From assembly GCF_001006805.1 (NCBI RefSeq), contig NZ_LN811358.1:214893-254385 (forward strand): DNA of 39,493 bases, in the 5' to 3' direction. The position numbers and the translations under genes are program-made. This DNA is from Microvirga massiliensis. GTDB taxonomy: Bacteria; Pseudomonadota; Alphaproteobacteria; Rhizobiales; Beijerinckiaceae. The notes under the pieces are model-generated. The model was not told the origin of the DNA. It was given only the letters and a program-made list of their open reading frames with translations, and ran no database searches. The number at the start of each line of letters is the position of its first letter. The first letter of the stretch is position 1. This document shows positions 25,112 to 33,332 of the stretch, piece by piece.

Positions 25112-25476
25112 CGGCGCCACTCCACCGGTTCAGGGCGCCGGACGGCCCGAAAAGCTTAGCTTTCGCAGTCGGTTGTTCTTGAACGGATGGTCGTAATTTC
25201 GCCATCCCGTTCACCGACATCCTGTGCGCCGCTGTGGATAGCCGGGATAGACGCCGTTGAGTTCACCTGAAGAATCTTGGACCTTCTTCTCGACTTGAGC
25301 CGCACGAATCCGTGGGGTTATGGTGAGTAAGAAAATGATTCGAGGGTGATCTGCATCCTATACTTGCTTTTACCTTAACGGCTCATTCCCGATATTCTTT
25401 GCGCGGCTTGGCTGGTCGAGATGCTTTCCAGTCGCGTCCCTCTTCAGACTCGGATCATCCGAGCCCGTGGATCGAC
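25112..25476. other. Intergenic region with clustered GANTC sites and an inverted repeat
   Basis: This 365-bp region precedes the YbjN gene. It contains four GANTC sites, the CcrM methyltransferase target of alphaproteobacteria, at 25272-25276, 25306-25310, 25337-25341 and 25447-25451. An imperfect inverted repeat GAACGGATGG/CCATCCCGTTC spans 25181-25212. TTGAGC (25295-25300) and TTATGG, 17 bases apart, make a possible promoter. No gene recognised. Confidence 0.45.
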
Positions 25477-25977
25477 ATGAACCTGACCCAAATCGACAGC
25501 GACCGCAGCGAGCATCCCCTCGACGTCCTGGAGCGGCTTGCCGGCCTGCGTCACTGGATCTTCGATCGCGCGGAAACCGACGAGATGTCCGTCTCGGTGG
25601 CCGGGCGCTTCGCGGATTATCACATCGCGTTTACCTGGATCGAGGACGTTGAGGCGCTGCACGTCGCGTGTGCCTTCGACCTGAAGGTTCAGGATCGGCA
25701 ACGCACGGAAGTCCTGCGGCTCATCTCCGCCATCAACGAGCAACTCTGGGTCGGCCATTTCGATCTCTGGAGCGGCGAGAGCGTGGTGATGTTCCGGCAT
25801 GCGCTCTTGCTCACGGGCGGCGTCGAGCCGACGAACGCGCAATGCGAGACCATGCTGCGTGTCTCGGTGGATGCCTGCGAGCGCTACTTCCAGGCTTTCC
25901 AATTCGTGATGTGGGCCGGGAAGTCGGCTCGGGAGGCCCTCGACAGCGTTCTCTTCGAGACCGAAGGTGAGGCCTGA
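25477..25977 (+). CDS. YbjN domain-containing protein
   Basis: A 166-aa soluble protein of the YbjN family (type III secretion chaperone-like fold). Stretches such as YHIAFTWIEDVEALHVACAFDLKV, a central LRLISAINEQLWVGHFDLW and a C-terminal MWAGKSAREALDSVLFETEGEA match what I remember of the alphaproteobacterial branch near proC. Biochemical function is unknown; E. coli YbjN affects motility and stress tolerance. The start at 25477 has only a weak ribosome site. Confidence 0.82.
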   Translation: MNLTQIDSDRSEHPLDVLERLAGLRHWIFDRAETDEMSVSVAGRFADYHIAFTWIEDVEALHVACAFDLKVQDRQRTEVLRLISAINEQLWVGHFDLWSGESVVMFRHALLLTGGVEPTNAQCETMLRVSVDACERYFQAFQFVMWAGKSAREALDSVLFETEGEA

Positions 25978-26004
25978 GCGTCCACCGGGGAGTAAGCGGC
26001 CCTA

Positions 26005-26529
26005 CTACGCGGCCTCGTCGAACAATCCGTTCTCGTTGAGAACTGCGGCCGCTTTCAGAACGCGGCGTATCGCTGCGCCAATGCCGGCATGTCTGGTGGC
26101 AAGGCCGATGTCGCTTCCTGCAAAGAGGTATGAAACCTGAGCCGAGACAGGCTGGGCTTGCAGGCACAGGGCCATGTTCAGGGTGCTGATCGAGACGCGC
26201 CAGGCGTTGGCGTTGAACTGTTTCACCGATTTGGCCCCTGAAGCCTGATAGGCTTGCCAGTCCTTGCTCGTCTGGTCCCGGAGACCTGGCGGGAGATCGG
26301 GGACGAAGCGGACGAGATGGTTGCAGGCGGCCAGGCCGATCTCACGGTCCGGCGCATCGAATGGAACGATCGTGACCGATCCATACTCTGCGATGGCGGC
26401 AACGGACGAGACGATGAAACGCTGGTCGTAGAGATAGAGGCGCGCTTTGATCTCGCCTCCGACATCGGTCCTGTGTCTGGTGAGATCCTGGAGGGAATGG
26501 TCCGGCGGGCTCGGAGTGTGATTTCTCAT
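26005..26529 (-). CDS. Hypothetical protein, unrecognised
   Basis: A 174-aa protein I do not recognise. It is soluble, with no signal peptide or membrane segment. The N-terminus is polar (MRNHTPSPPDHSLQDLTRHR), followed by strand-like parts (IKARLYLYDQRFIVSSVAAI, SVTIVPFD) and a longer helical C-terminal half (AGIGAAIRRVLKAAAVLNEN). The ATG at 26529 has AGGTG about 9 bases upstream; an in-frame start at 26565 is possible. It lies on the opposite strand between ybjN and proC, which I recall as close neighbours in related genomes, so it may be an insertion. Codon use looks ordinary. Confidence 0.6.
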   Translation of the reverse strand: MRNHTPSPPDHSLQDLTRHRTDVGGEIKARLYLYDQRFIVSSVAAIAEYGSVTIVPFDAPDREIGLAACNHLVRFVPDLPPGLRDQTSKDWQAYQASGAKSVKQFNANAWRVSISTLNMALCLQAQPVSAQVSYLFAGSDIGLATRHAGIGAAIRRVLKAAAVLNENGLFDEAA

Positions 26530-26800
26530 CGCGCGTGAACACCTGGGCGTAGCGAGGCCGATCAAGCCACAGGCTGCTTGAGAATGGGTTGAGGACTTCC
26601 CGCGATCGTGAGGCCCAAGTCACATGACCAGGTGGCGAAGATCGATTGGCGGGCAAAGCCGCGCCCAGCAATCCGGCTGATATCTTGGGCGAACCTTGAG
26701 TGCCTGTCAGCTCGCTTCCTTCGCTCCAATTCTCCTCGTCTCGACACCGTCGTGTGAAGATGCCATTGAACGGGCCCGTCTCCGAGGCCGGCTGTCAGAC

Positions 26801-27625
26801 ATGTCCCGATCGTCCGCTCTTCCTTCGTCTCTGATCCTGGTCGGCGCCGGCAAGATGGGCGGTGCGATGCTCGAGGGTTGGCTCAATGTCGGGCTCTCGC
26901 CCGACCGCGTCACCGTGCTCGATCCGCATCCTTCGGCGGAGCTCTCGGCACTCTGCGATCGCAACCGGATTGATCTTAATCCGACGGGCCCCGGCACCCC
27001 CGAAGTTCTCGTCCTCGCGGTCAAGCCGCAACTCCTGGATGCAGCCGCGGCTACGGCGAATGCACTGGTCGGGGGCGAGACGCTCGTCGTGTCGATCCTG
27101 GCCGGCAAGACGATTGCGGATCTGCAGGCACGCCTGCCACGCGCCCGCGCCATCGTACGAGCAATGCCGAATCTTCCGGCGAGCATCGGTCGCGGGGCGA
27201 CGGGCGCTTGCGCGAACGAAGCGGTTACCGCCCGACAGCGGGAAACGGCAGACGCGCTCCTGTCCGCAGTCGGCATCGTGGAATGGGTCGATCGCGAAGA
27301 CCTGATCGATGCCGTGACGGCAGTTTCGGGATCAGGACCCGCCTATGTCTTTCATCTCGTCGAATGCCTCGCCGAGGCGGGCGCCGCAGCCGGACTGCCG
27401 GAGGAGCTCGCGACCCGGCTCGCCCGGGCGACCGTTTCGGGAGCAGGCGCGCTCCTCGAACACAGCGAGCTAGCTCCGGGCCGGTTGCGCGAGAATGTGA
27501 CCTCTCCGGGCGGCACCACCGCGGCTGCGCTCGAGGTCCTGATGCGTCGGCCGAGCGGCATGCCGGATCAAATCAAGGAGGCCGTCGCCGCGGCGAAGCG
27601 GCGCGCGGGAGAACTCTCTGGCTGA
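26801..27625 (+). CDS. proC: Pyrroline-5-carboxylate reductase
   Basis: A 274-aa enzyme that reduces 1-pyrroline-5-carboxylate to proline with NADPH, the last step of proline synthesis. The Rossmann motif is ILVGAGKMGGAM (12-23). AVKPQ and the C-terminal helical dimer domain with VSGSGPAYVFH and ENVTSPGGTTAAALE are classic. The ATG at 26801 is preferred; an upstream ATG at 26696 would add a segment without family similarity. The ribosome site is weak. A TetR gene follows after 60 bp. Confidence 0.96.
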   Translation: MSRSSALPSSLILVGAGKMGGAMLEGWLNVGLSPDRVTVLDPHPSAELSALCDRNRIDLNPTGPGTPEVLVLAVKPQLLDAAAATANALVGGETLVVSILAGKTIADLQARLPRARAIVRAMPNLPASIGRGATGACANEAVTARQRETADALLSAVGIVEWVDREDLIDAVTAVSGSGPAYVFHLVECLAEAGAAAGLPEELATRLARATVSGAGALLEHSELAPGRLRENVTSPGGTTAAALEVLMRRPSGMPDQIKEAVAAAKRRAGELSG

Positions 27626-27685
27626 CGGGACGCTGCCAAGGAGCGACGCAAGACTTACATTCGGGAGTGAAACCTGGAGGACGCA

Positions 27686-28411
27686 ATGCCAGCACGAGCT
27701 ACTCCCAAGAGTGAAACCCCTTCCAAGCGGGACGCAATCATCGACGCATTGATGCGCCTGGCAAGCGACCGTCCCTGGTCCGATATCGAAGTGACGGATA
27801 TCGCCCAGGAAGCAGGCGTGAGTCTCGCCGAATTCCGTGATCTGTTCCCGTCGAAGGGAGCGGTCCTGGGGGCCCTGTCCCGCCGTGTCGACAAGCAGGT
27901 GCTCGAAGGCACCACCGAAGATCTTGCCAACGAGCCGGCGCGCGAGCGGGTCTTCGACGTCATGATGCGACGGCTCGATGCGCTGGAACCCTACAAGGCT
28001 GCCCTGCGGCGGATCTCCGACGGGCTCAGGCAGGATCCGCTGAGCATGCTGGCCCTCAACCAGAGCGCCCTCAATTCGATGCGCTTCATGCTGGCGGCAG
28101 CCGGGATCTCGACAGAGGGTCCGCTCGGAGGCCTCAAGCTTCAGGGGGCGGTGATCGTCTTCGCGAACACGCTCGAGACCTGGCTCGATGACGACGATCC
28201 TACGCTGGCCGCGACGATGGCGCGGCTCGACCGCGAATTGAGGCGCGGGGAGCGTGTTCTCGAGCGGGCCGACGACCTGCGGAGGCTGACGTTGCCCTTC
28301 AGGGCCGTCGGACAGGCGTTGCTCGACAGCCGCAGGCGGACTCGTCGGCGGCCGCGCGGCTATGATCGTGATGCGGACGGCGAGGCGAACGATCCTGCAG
28401 CCGCAATCTGA
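27686..28411 (+). CDS. TetR/AcrR-family transcriptional regulator
   Basis: A 241-aa regulator with an N-terminal helix-turn-helix at about residues 14-60 (RDAIIDALMRLASDRPWSDIEVTDIAQEAGVSLAEF... LFPSKGAVLGAL). The helical ligand domain follows, and a basic tail (RRRTRRRPRGYDRD) is found near the C-terminus. The start has GGAGG 6 bases upstream. It lies between proC and a CsaA-like gene, both on the same strand. The ligand and targets are unknown. Confidence 0.87.
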   Translation: MPARATPKSETPSKRDAIIDALMRLASDRPWSDIEVTDIAQEAGVSLAEFRDLFPSKGAVLGALSRRVDKQVLEGTTEDLANEPARERVFDVMMRRLDALEPYKAALRRISDGLRQDPLSMLALNQSALNSMRFMLAAAGISTEGPLGGLKLQGAVIVFANTLETWLDDDDPTLAATMARLDRELRRGERVLERADDLRRLTLPFRAVGQALLDSRRRTRRRPRGYDRDADGEANDPAAAI

Positions 28412-28447
28412 CGGCGACTGCAAGAGAGGCGATCGGGGGGCTTTTCG

Positions 28448-28807
28448 ATGAGCGGATCGGATGCGGTTCAGCCGCAGATCACGATAGACGATTTTCTGCG
28501 GGTCGACATTCGCGTCGGACGCATCGTGGCCGCCGAGCCTTTTCCGCAAGCCCGCAAGCCCGCCTTCAAGCTCGCGATCGATTTCGGCCCCGAGATCGGC
28601 GTGAAGCGCTCGTCGGCGCAGATCACGGTAAATCACCAGCTCGAAGATCTCGTCGGTCGCCAGGTGCTCGCGGTCGTGAACTTCCCGCCGCGGCAGATCG
28701 GGCCGTTCGTTTCGGAGGTCCTGACGCTCGGTGTTCCCGACGCCAATGGCGCCGTGATGCTGATCGGCCCGGATCGCGAGGTGCCAATCGGGGGGCGGTT
28801 GTACTGA
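28448..28807 (+). CDS. csaA: tRNA-binding domain protein (CsaA-like)
   Basis: A 119-aa single OB-fold protein of the CsaA/Trbp111 family. FLRVDIRVGRIVAAEPFPQARKPAFKLAIDFG and the C-terminal PIGGRLY are hallmarks. Such proteins bind tRNA structure non-specifically, and B. subtilis CsaA has been described as a secretion chaperone. The start has a GGGGGG ribosome site 7 bases upstream and lies 36 bp after the TetR gene. Convergent with the histidine kinase gene. Confidence 0.92.
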   Translation: MSGSDAVQPQITIDDFLRVDIRVGRIVAAEPFPQARKPAFKLAIDFGPEIGVKRSSAQITVNHQLEDLVGRQVLAVVNFPPRQIGPFVSEVLTLGVPDANGAVMLIGPDREVPIGGRLY

Positions 28808-28836
28808 GACGATCTCCTGCTGCAGCCCTGTACAGC

Positions 28837-30189
28837 TCAAGCCGGCAGGCGAACGGTCGCCCGCAGGCCACCGAGCGGCGAATCCGCGAGCGTGATGTCG
28901 CCGCCGTGAGACCGCGCGATGTCTCGCGCGATGGCAAGGCCGAGACCCGATCCGCCTTCGTCCTGGTTTCGCGCTTCGTCGAGGCGGACGAAGGGCTTGA
29001 AGACCTCCTCGCGCAACGTCGCGGGTACCCCGGGGCCGTCGTCGTCGACGTGGAGAACGAGCCAGCGCGCTTCGTGGTTGGCGTGGATCGCGATCCGCTC
29101 TCCGTGACGCGCTGCATTCGACAGCAGATTGAAGAGCAGCCGGCGAAAGGCGTCCGGCCGAACTGTGACGCTCGGGTCGCCGACAATGTCGAGCTCGGTC
29201 GCATGCCCCTGCCGCTCCGCATCGCTTTGCAGTTCTTCGAGCAACGGACGAAGGTCGGTCGTTGCCGCCGCTTCGCCCGCATCACCCCGCGCGAAGGCGA
29301 GATAGCCTTCCAGCATGCGGCTCATCTCATCGACATCGCGCTTCAGGTCTTCCACTTCCGGCGTTTGCCGGATCAGCGCGAGGGATAGCTTGAATCGGGT
29401 TAGGATCGTGCGCAGGTCGTGGCTCACGCCGTTCAGCATCGCGGTGCGCTGGTCCCTGGCGCGCTCGATGCGCCGCTTCATCTCCAGAAAGGCGTGACCG
29501 GCCTGACGGACCTCGCGCGCGCCGCGGGGACGAAACTCGATCTCGCGACCCTTGCCGAAGCTTTCCGCCGCCTCTGCCAGCCGGAGGATCGGTCGGATCT
29601 GGTTGCGGAGAAACAGGATCGCGATGGCGAGGAGCACGATCGACGATGCTCCCATCCAGACGAGGAAGATGTGCGAGTTCGACGCGTAGGCTTGGCTGCG
29701 CCGCGCGAGGACGCGCATTACCTCGTTGCCGAGCTTGACCCGGATCTCGATCAGGTTGGACCGTCCCACGGTGTCGGTCCAGTACGGCTTGTCGATACGC
29801 TGCGCGAGCTCTTCCGAGAGAGCCTCGTCGAGGATCGAGAAGAAGGGCTTCGGCCCTGGTGGCGGGAGGTCGCCCTCGATGATGTCGACGTCGAGTCCGA
29901 GTCGCTCCGAGGCGATGCGCGAAAGGGTGTGCGCGTCCCGATCCTGCGGATAGCTCTCGTAGATGTCGATCAGTGCCGCGATATCCGACGTGACGGCTGC
30001 CGACAGGCGACGGGTCACGAGCTGCCAGTGCCGCTCCATGAAGGTGTAGGCGATCACGGATTGCAGGAGTACGACCGGAGCGATGATGATGATCAGCGAC
30101 CGTGCATAGAGCCCCTTCGGGAGCAAGCTGCCGAGCCACCGCAGGCTGCGATCGATACGGGTGACCGGCTTCGGACGGCGGAACTTCAT
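28837..30189 (-). CDS. EnvZ-type sensor histidine kinase
   Basis: A 450-aa inner-membrane sensor. TM1 is at about 31-51 and TM2 at about 174-194, leaving a periplasmic domain of some 120 residues. A HAMP linker follows (RPILRLAEAAESFGKG). The phospho-accepting His is H257 in GVSHDLRTILTRFKL. The ATPase domain shows N (FNLLSNAARHGE), G1 (DDDGPGVP), F and G2 (GGSGLGLAIARD) boxes. It overlaps the response regulator stop by ATGA, so the pair is a two-component system. The signal is unknown. Confidence 0.94.
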   Translation of the reverse strand: MKFRRPKPVTRIDRSLRWLGSLLPKGLYARSLIIIIAPVVLLQSVIAYTFMERHWQLVTRRLSAAVTSDIAALIDIYESYPQDRDAHTLSRIASERLGLDVDIIEGDLPPPGPKPFFSILDEALSEELAQRIDKPYWTDTVGRSNLIEIRVKLGNEVMRVLARRSQAYASNSHIFLVWMGASSIVLLAIAILFLRNQIRPILRLAEAAESFGKGREIEFRPRGAREVRQAGHAFLEMKRRIERARDQRTAMLNGVSHDLRTILTRFKLSLALIRQTPEVEDLKRDVDEMSRMLEGYLAFARGDAGEAAATTDLRPLLEELQSDAERQGHATELDIVGDPSVTVRPDAFRRLLFNLLSNAARHGERIAIHANHEARWLVLHVDDDGPGVPATLREEVFKPFVRLDEARNQDEGGSGLGLAIARDIARSHGGDITLADSPLGGLRATVRLPA

Positions 30190-30908
30190 CGGTCGACAGC
30201 CAGCCGATATCCTATTCCGCGGACAGTCTGGAGGAAGATCGGGTTCGCGGGATCGACCTCGATCTTGCGGCGCAGGCGGTTGATCTGGACATCCACCGTC
30301 CGCTCGTTGGCCGCCGGCCCGCCGCCCGTGAGCTCCTCGCGCGGAACGTTCTCGCCTGCGCGCGTGCCCAGAATCGTCAGGATCTCACGCTCGCGCTCCG
30401 TGAGCCGCACGAGCTCGTCGTCGCGGCGCAGTTCCCCGCGATCGAAGCGGAAGCTGAAAGGCCCGAACCGGATCTGCTCCGCATGAGCCTGCATGGGGGC
30501 ATCGGAGGGACGCGAGTAGCGTCGCAGAATGTTGGTGAGGCGCAGGATCAGTTCGCGCGGCTCGAACGGTTTCGGGAGATAGTCGTCCGCGCCGATTTCG
30601 AGACCGGCCACCCTGTCGTCCGGATTGGCCCGGGCGGTCAGCATCAGGATCGGGACTTCCGAATTCTGTCTTATCGTGCGCGCGTAATCGAGCCCGCTCT
30701 CCCCAGGCATCATGATGTCGAGCACAAGCGCATCGAACAGGAAGTTCTGTGACAGCGCACGCGCTTCGGCAGCGCTCGCCGCCGTCGTGATCCGGAAGCC
30801 ATTCTCGCCGAGAAACCGCGCCAGGAGATCGCGCAGACGGCGATCATCGTCCACGATGAGAACATGCGGCGCGTGATCGGGCAGATCGGGACGCGCCACA
30901 TCGGTCAT
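30186..30908 (-). CDS. OmpR-family response regulator
   Basis: A 240-aa regulator. The receiver domain has D20-D21 (LIVDDDR), the phosphorylation site D64 (VLDIMMPG) and K113 (LPKPFEP). The winged-helix domain follows, ending in NERTVDVQINRLRRKIE and TVRGIGYRL. It resembles the PetR-type regulators that sit with a MarR gene (petP) in purple bacteria; the symbol is not assigned because the petABC genes are not here. It is translationally coupled to the MarR gene upstream and the kinase downstream (ATGA overlaps at both ends). Confidence 0.94.
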   Translation of the reverse strand: MTDVARPDLPDHAPHVLIVDDDRRLRDLLARFLGENGFRITTAASAAEARALSQNFLFDALVLDIMMPGESGLDYARTIRQNSEVPILMLTARANPDDRVAGLEIGADDYLPKPFEPRELILRLTNILRRYSRPSDAPMQAHAEQIRFGPFSFRFDRGELRRDDELVRLTEREREILTILGTRAGENVPREELTGGGPAANERTVDVQINRLRRKIEVDPANPIFLQTVRGIGYRLAVDR

Positions 30909-31435
30909 GAAATCTCTCCCGTTTCGAACACGAGCTTTCTGACCCGGTTGCGATCACCGGGATCAATCATGGCGAGAAGATATTCGCGGACCGCGTCCCT
31001 GTGCTCAGGGCCGATCGCTTCGAGAGCGCGCATGATGCGGCGGGTCTGCAAGCGCGCGAGTTGCCGTGCGAGCGCCCGGCCCCTCTGGGTCGTGTGCAGA
31101 TGACGCTGCCGGCGGTCTGTCGTGCCGGTGCGACTCTCGATGAAACCCTTCTCGATCAGCTCCTTGAGGACCCGGTTCAGGCTCTGCTTCGTGATCCTCA
31201 GAATATCGAGGAGGTCGGCGATCGTGAGGCCCGGATGCCGGTCGACGAAATGCACCACTCTGTGGTGGGCCCGTCCGAACTCGAACTCGGCAAGGATCCG
31301 GTCCGGATCGCTGACGAAGTCGCGATAGGCGAAAAAGAACAGCTCGATGAGGTCGTAGGCCGGGATCTCACCGAGGATATCGTCACCGTCTGGCGTTGTC
31401 TGGTGCAGGGCAGGGGGCACGGCGGCTTTCGACAT
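30905..31435 (-). CDS. MarR-family transcriptional regulator, first gene of the two-component operon
   Basis: A 176-aa MarR protein with a winged helix at about residues 60-130 (HPGLTIADLLDILRITKQSLNRVLKELIEKGFIES, then the wing with TDRRQRHLH). The start codon at 31435 lies 2 bases from a perfect palindrome and has no clear ribosome-binding site, so the mRNA leader is short or weakly initiated. The arrangement marR-response regulator recalls petP-petR of Rhodobacter. It is divergent from ilvE. Confidence 0.92.
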   Translation of the reverse strand: MSKAAVPPALHQTTPDGDDILGEIPAYDLIELFFFAYRDFVSDPDRILAEFEFGRAHHRVVHFVDRHPGLTIADLLDILRITKQSLNRVLKELIEKGFIESRTGTTDRRQRHLHTTQRGRALARQLARLQTRRIMRALEAIGPEHRDAVREYLLAMIDPGDRNRVRKLVFETGEIS

Positions 31436-31437
31436 TT

Positions 31438-31458
31438 TATGTCAGTCTTGTTGACATA
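31438..31458. promoter_or_regulatory. Palindromic operator TATGTCA-N7-TGACATA
   Basis: A perfect 7-bp inverted repeat with a 7-base spacer lies immediately upstream of the marR start codon. It overlaps the predicted marR -10 and the -35 of the rightward ilvE promoter. Size and placement fit a MarR dimer autoregulatory site. The palindrome is seen; binding is inferred. Confidence 0.65.
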
Positions 31459-31478
31459 TCTCAGTCCGATTGTTACTC
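31451..31478 (+). promoter_or_regulatory. Candidate ilvE promoter
   Basis: TTGACA (31451-31456) and TTACTC (31473-31478) are 16 bases apart, about 98 bases upstream of the ilvE start. The perfect -35 hexamer lies within the right arm of the palindrome. Confidence 0.45.
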
Positions 31479-31483
31479 GTCAA
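31455..31483 (-). promoter_or_regulatory. Candidate marR operon promoter
   Basis: On the minus strand TTGACG (31478-31483) and GATATG (31455-31460) are separated by 17 bases. Transcription would start inside the palindrome and leave a leader of about 15 bases. Confidence 0.4.
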
Positions 31484-31575
31484 GGGCGCCCGGAGAAACG
31501 AACGAACGCGGAAGCGGCTCTGTCCGCTTTGAAATTTCGCGCCGGGCCATAGCCGAATGCTCTAGGAGACATCTG

Positions 31576-32463
31576 ATGTCCGCGACCCCTTTCGACCAGC
31601 GTGATGGCTGGATCTGGTACGACGGCAAGCTCGTGCCGTGGAAGGATGCCCAGCTCCACGTGCTGTCGCACGGGCTGCATTATGCCTCAAGTGTATTCGA
31701 AGGCGAGCGCGCCTATGGCGGTGTGATCTTCAAGTCGCGTGAGCATTCGGAGCGGCTGAAGCGGTCTGCCGAGATCCTCGATTTCGAGATCCCCTACACC
31801 CCGGAAGAGATCGACGCCGCCAAGTATCTCGTGCTGGAGAAGAATGGCCAGACGGATGCCTATGTTCGTCCCGTCGCGTGGCGCGGCTCGGAGATGATGG
31901 GCGTCGCTGCCCAGCACAACAAGATCCATCTGGCGATCGCCACCTGGGAATGGCCGAGCTATTTCGATCCCGCCGAGAAAATGAAAGGCATCCGCATCGA
32001 TATTGCGGATTACCGTCGGCCGGATCCTGCCACGGCGCCGTCAACCGCGAAGGCTGCGGGTCTTTACATGATCTGCACGATCTCGAAACACCGCGCCGAG
32101 CGTAAGGGTTATGCGGATGCGCTAATGCTGGATTGGCAGGGCCGCGTCGCGGAATGCACGGGAGCGAACATTTTCTTCATCCGTGACGGCGTCATCCACA
32201 CGCCATTGGCGGATTGCTTCCTCGATGGGATCACCCGCCAAACTGTCATCGAGATCGCGCGCCGCCGCGGTTTCGAGGTCGCGGAACGGCGTATTCTTCC
32301 GGATGAGCTTCCGACATTCAACGAGTGCTTCATCACCGGCACGGCCGCCGAAGTGACCCCGGTTTCCGAGATCGGTCCGCATCGCTACCAGCCCGGAAAC
32401 ATGACGAAGGTCCTGATGGAGGACTACGAGGCTGCGGTGCAGCCCAAGGCCAAGGCTGCCTGA
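31576..32463 (+). CDS. ilvE: Branched-chain amino acid aminotransferase
   Basis: A 295-aa fold-type IV PLP enzyme that transfers the amino group between glutamate and the keto acids of Val, Leu and Ile. The PLP lysine is in PSTAKAAGLYM. VAECTGANIFFIRDGVIHTP, LDGITRQTVIEIA and the C-terminal ITGTAAEVTPVSEIG are conserved. The start at 31576 follows AGGAG at 8 bases. The frame is open further upstream but that part overlaps the regulatory region. D-amino acid transaminases are the closest alternative, but the sequence fits the IlvE group well. Confidence 0.93.
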   Translation: MSATPFDQRDGWIWYDGKLVPWKDAQLHVLSHGLHYASSVFEGERAYGGVIFKSREHSERLKRSAEILDFEIPYTPEEIDAAKYLVLEKNGQTDAYVRPVAWRGSEMMGVAAQHNKIHLAIATWEWPSYFDPAEKMKGIRIDIADYRRPDPATAPSTAKAAGLYMICTISKHRAERKGYADALMLDWQGRVAECTGANIFFIRDGVIHTPLADCFLDGITRQTVIEIARRRGFEVAERRILPDELPTFNECFITGTAAEVTPVSEIGPHRYQPGNMTKVLMEDYEAAVQPKAKAA

Positions 32464-32480
32464 TCCTTCCATGCGCATGG

Positions 32481-32533
32481 AACACTCGGCTCGGACATCG
32501 AGCCGGGTGTTCGCGCAGGAGACTCTCCTGCGC
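32481..32533 (+). terminator. Tandem hairpins after ilvE
   Basis: Two stems follow the ilvE stop: AACACTCGGCTCG/CGAGCCGGGTGTT (32481-32511, 13 bp with one G-T type mismatch) and GCGCAGGAGA-C-TCTCCTGCGC (32513-32533, perfect 10-bp arms). No T-run follows either, so this is probably a strong 3'-end structure rather than a textbook intrinsic terminator. Confidence 0.55.
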
Positions 32534-32592
32534 CAGTAACGCCTGTTCTCCTAGGCTCCCGCCCGGCATATTGTGGAGCGGGAGGGTTTGCA

Positions 32593-33255
32593 TTGGACGA
32601 ATTGGCCTGGATACGCCGAGGGCTCGAGAAGCCTGGCCGGACCCAGACCGGGCTGGCTCAGGCGCTTGGCCGCTCGCCCTCCGCGGTGACCGCGCTGCTG
32701 AAGGGCCAGCGGCAGCTCAAGGCCCGCGAGGTCGCCATCGTGGCCGAGTACCTCGGAGAGGAGCCGCCCGCTCTTCAGGCGGCTGCGGCCTCGGCCTACC
32801 CTCGGGATCGGACGAATGCCGGCGCGCCCGAGCCGAGCCGCTTTCCGCGCCGCCGGCTACCGGTTTTCGGGCTTGCGCGGGGCGGGCAGGATGGGCGGTT
32901 CATCCTGAACGGCCAGCGGGTCGCCGATGTGCTCTGCCCGCCGAGCCTCGAACACGTGCCCGATGCCTATGCGGTCTATATCCATGGCGATTCCATGGAG
33001 CCGCGCTACTACGCCGGCGAGACCGCCTGGGTGCATCCCCATCTTCCGGTCCGGTCGGGAGACTTTGTGGTGGCCCAGATCTTCGATGCCGAAGGCGAGC
33101 CGCCTCTCGGATTCGTCAAGCGCTTCGTGTCCCGCAATGCTCGCGAACTCGTTCTCGAGCAGTTCAATCCCCCGGAGGGCCAGGACCGGTTGATGCATTT
33201 TCCGGCAGACCGTGTGATCTCCGTCCACCGCATTCTGTTCGCCGGGCAAAGCTGA
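32593..33255 (+). CDS. XRE/S24-type repressor-like regulator (TTG start)
   Basis: A 220-aa protein with an N-terminal helix-turn-helix (about 14-55: RTQTGLAQALGRSPSAVTALLKG) and a C-terminal S24 peptidase domain. The catalytic pair is S134 (YIHGDSMEPRY) and K176 (LGFVKRF). Such proteins are phage-CI- or LexA-like and may self-cleave with RecA. A clear Ala-Gly or Cys-Gly cleavage site in the linker is not obvious; ARGG near 95-98 is the nearest. The start is TTG at 32593, with GGAGG 8 bases upstream. Three GAAC-N7-GAAC sites are about 360-600 bp downstream, so it may be part of, or bind near, the damage-response region. Confidence 0.85.
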   Translation: MDELAWIRRGLEKPGRTQTGLAQALGRSPSAVTALLKGQRQLKAREVAIVAEYLGEEPPALQAAAASAYPRDRTNAGAPEPSRFPRRRLPVFGLARGGQDGRFILNGQRVADVLCPPSLEHVPDAYAVYIHGDSMEPRYYAGETAWVHPHLPVRSGDFVVAQIFDAEGEPPLGFVKRFVSRNARELVLEQFNPPEGQDRLMHFPADRVISVHRILFAGQS

Positions 33256-33332
33256 AGCTCTTCGGGCATGGGTATGATTGGCGCGGCCTGAAGCCGTGGC
33301 AGAAAAGGATCGGCCCGGCACCCACGGCCGCA

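Noticed and set aside
27470..28840. A 456-aa minus-strand frame opposite proC, tetR and csaA
   Set aside because: Shadow of three genes with clear family motifs.
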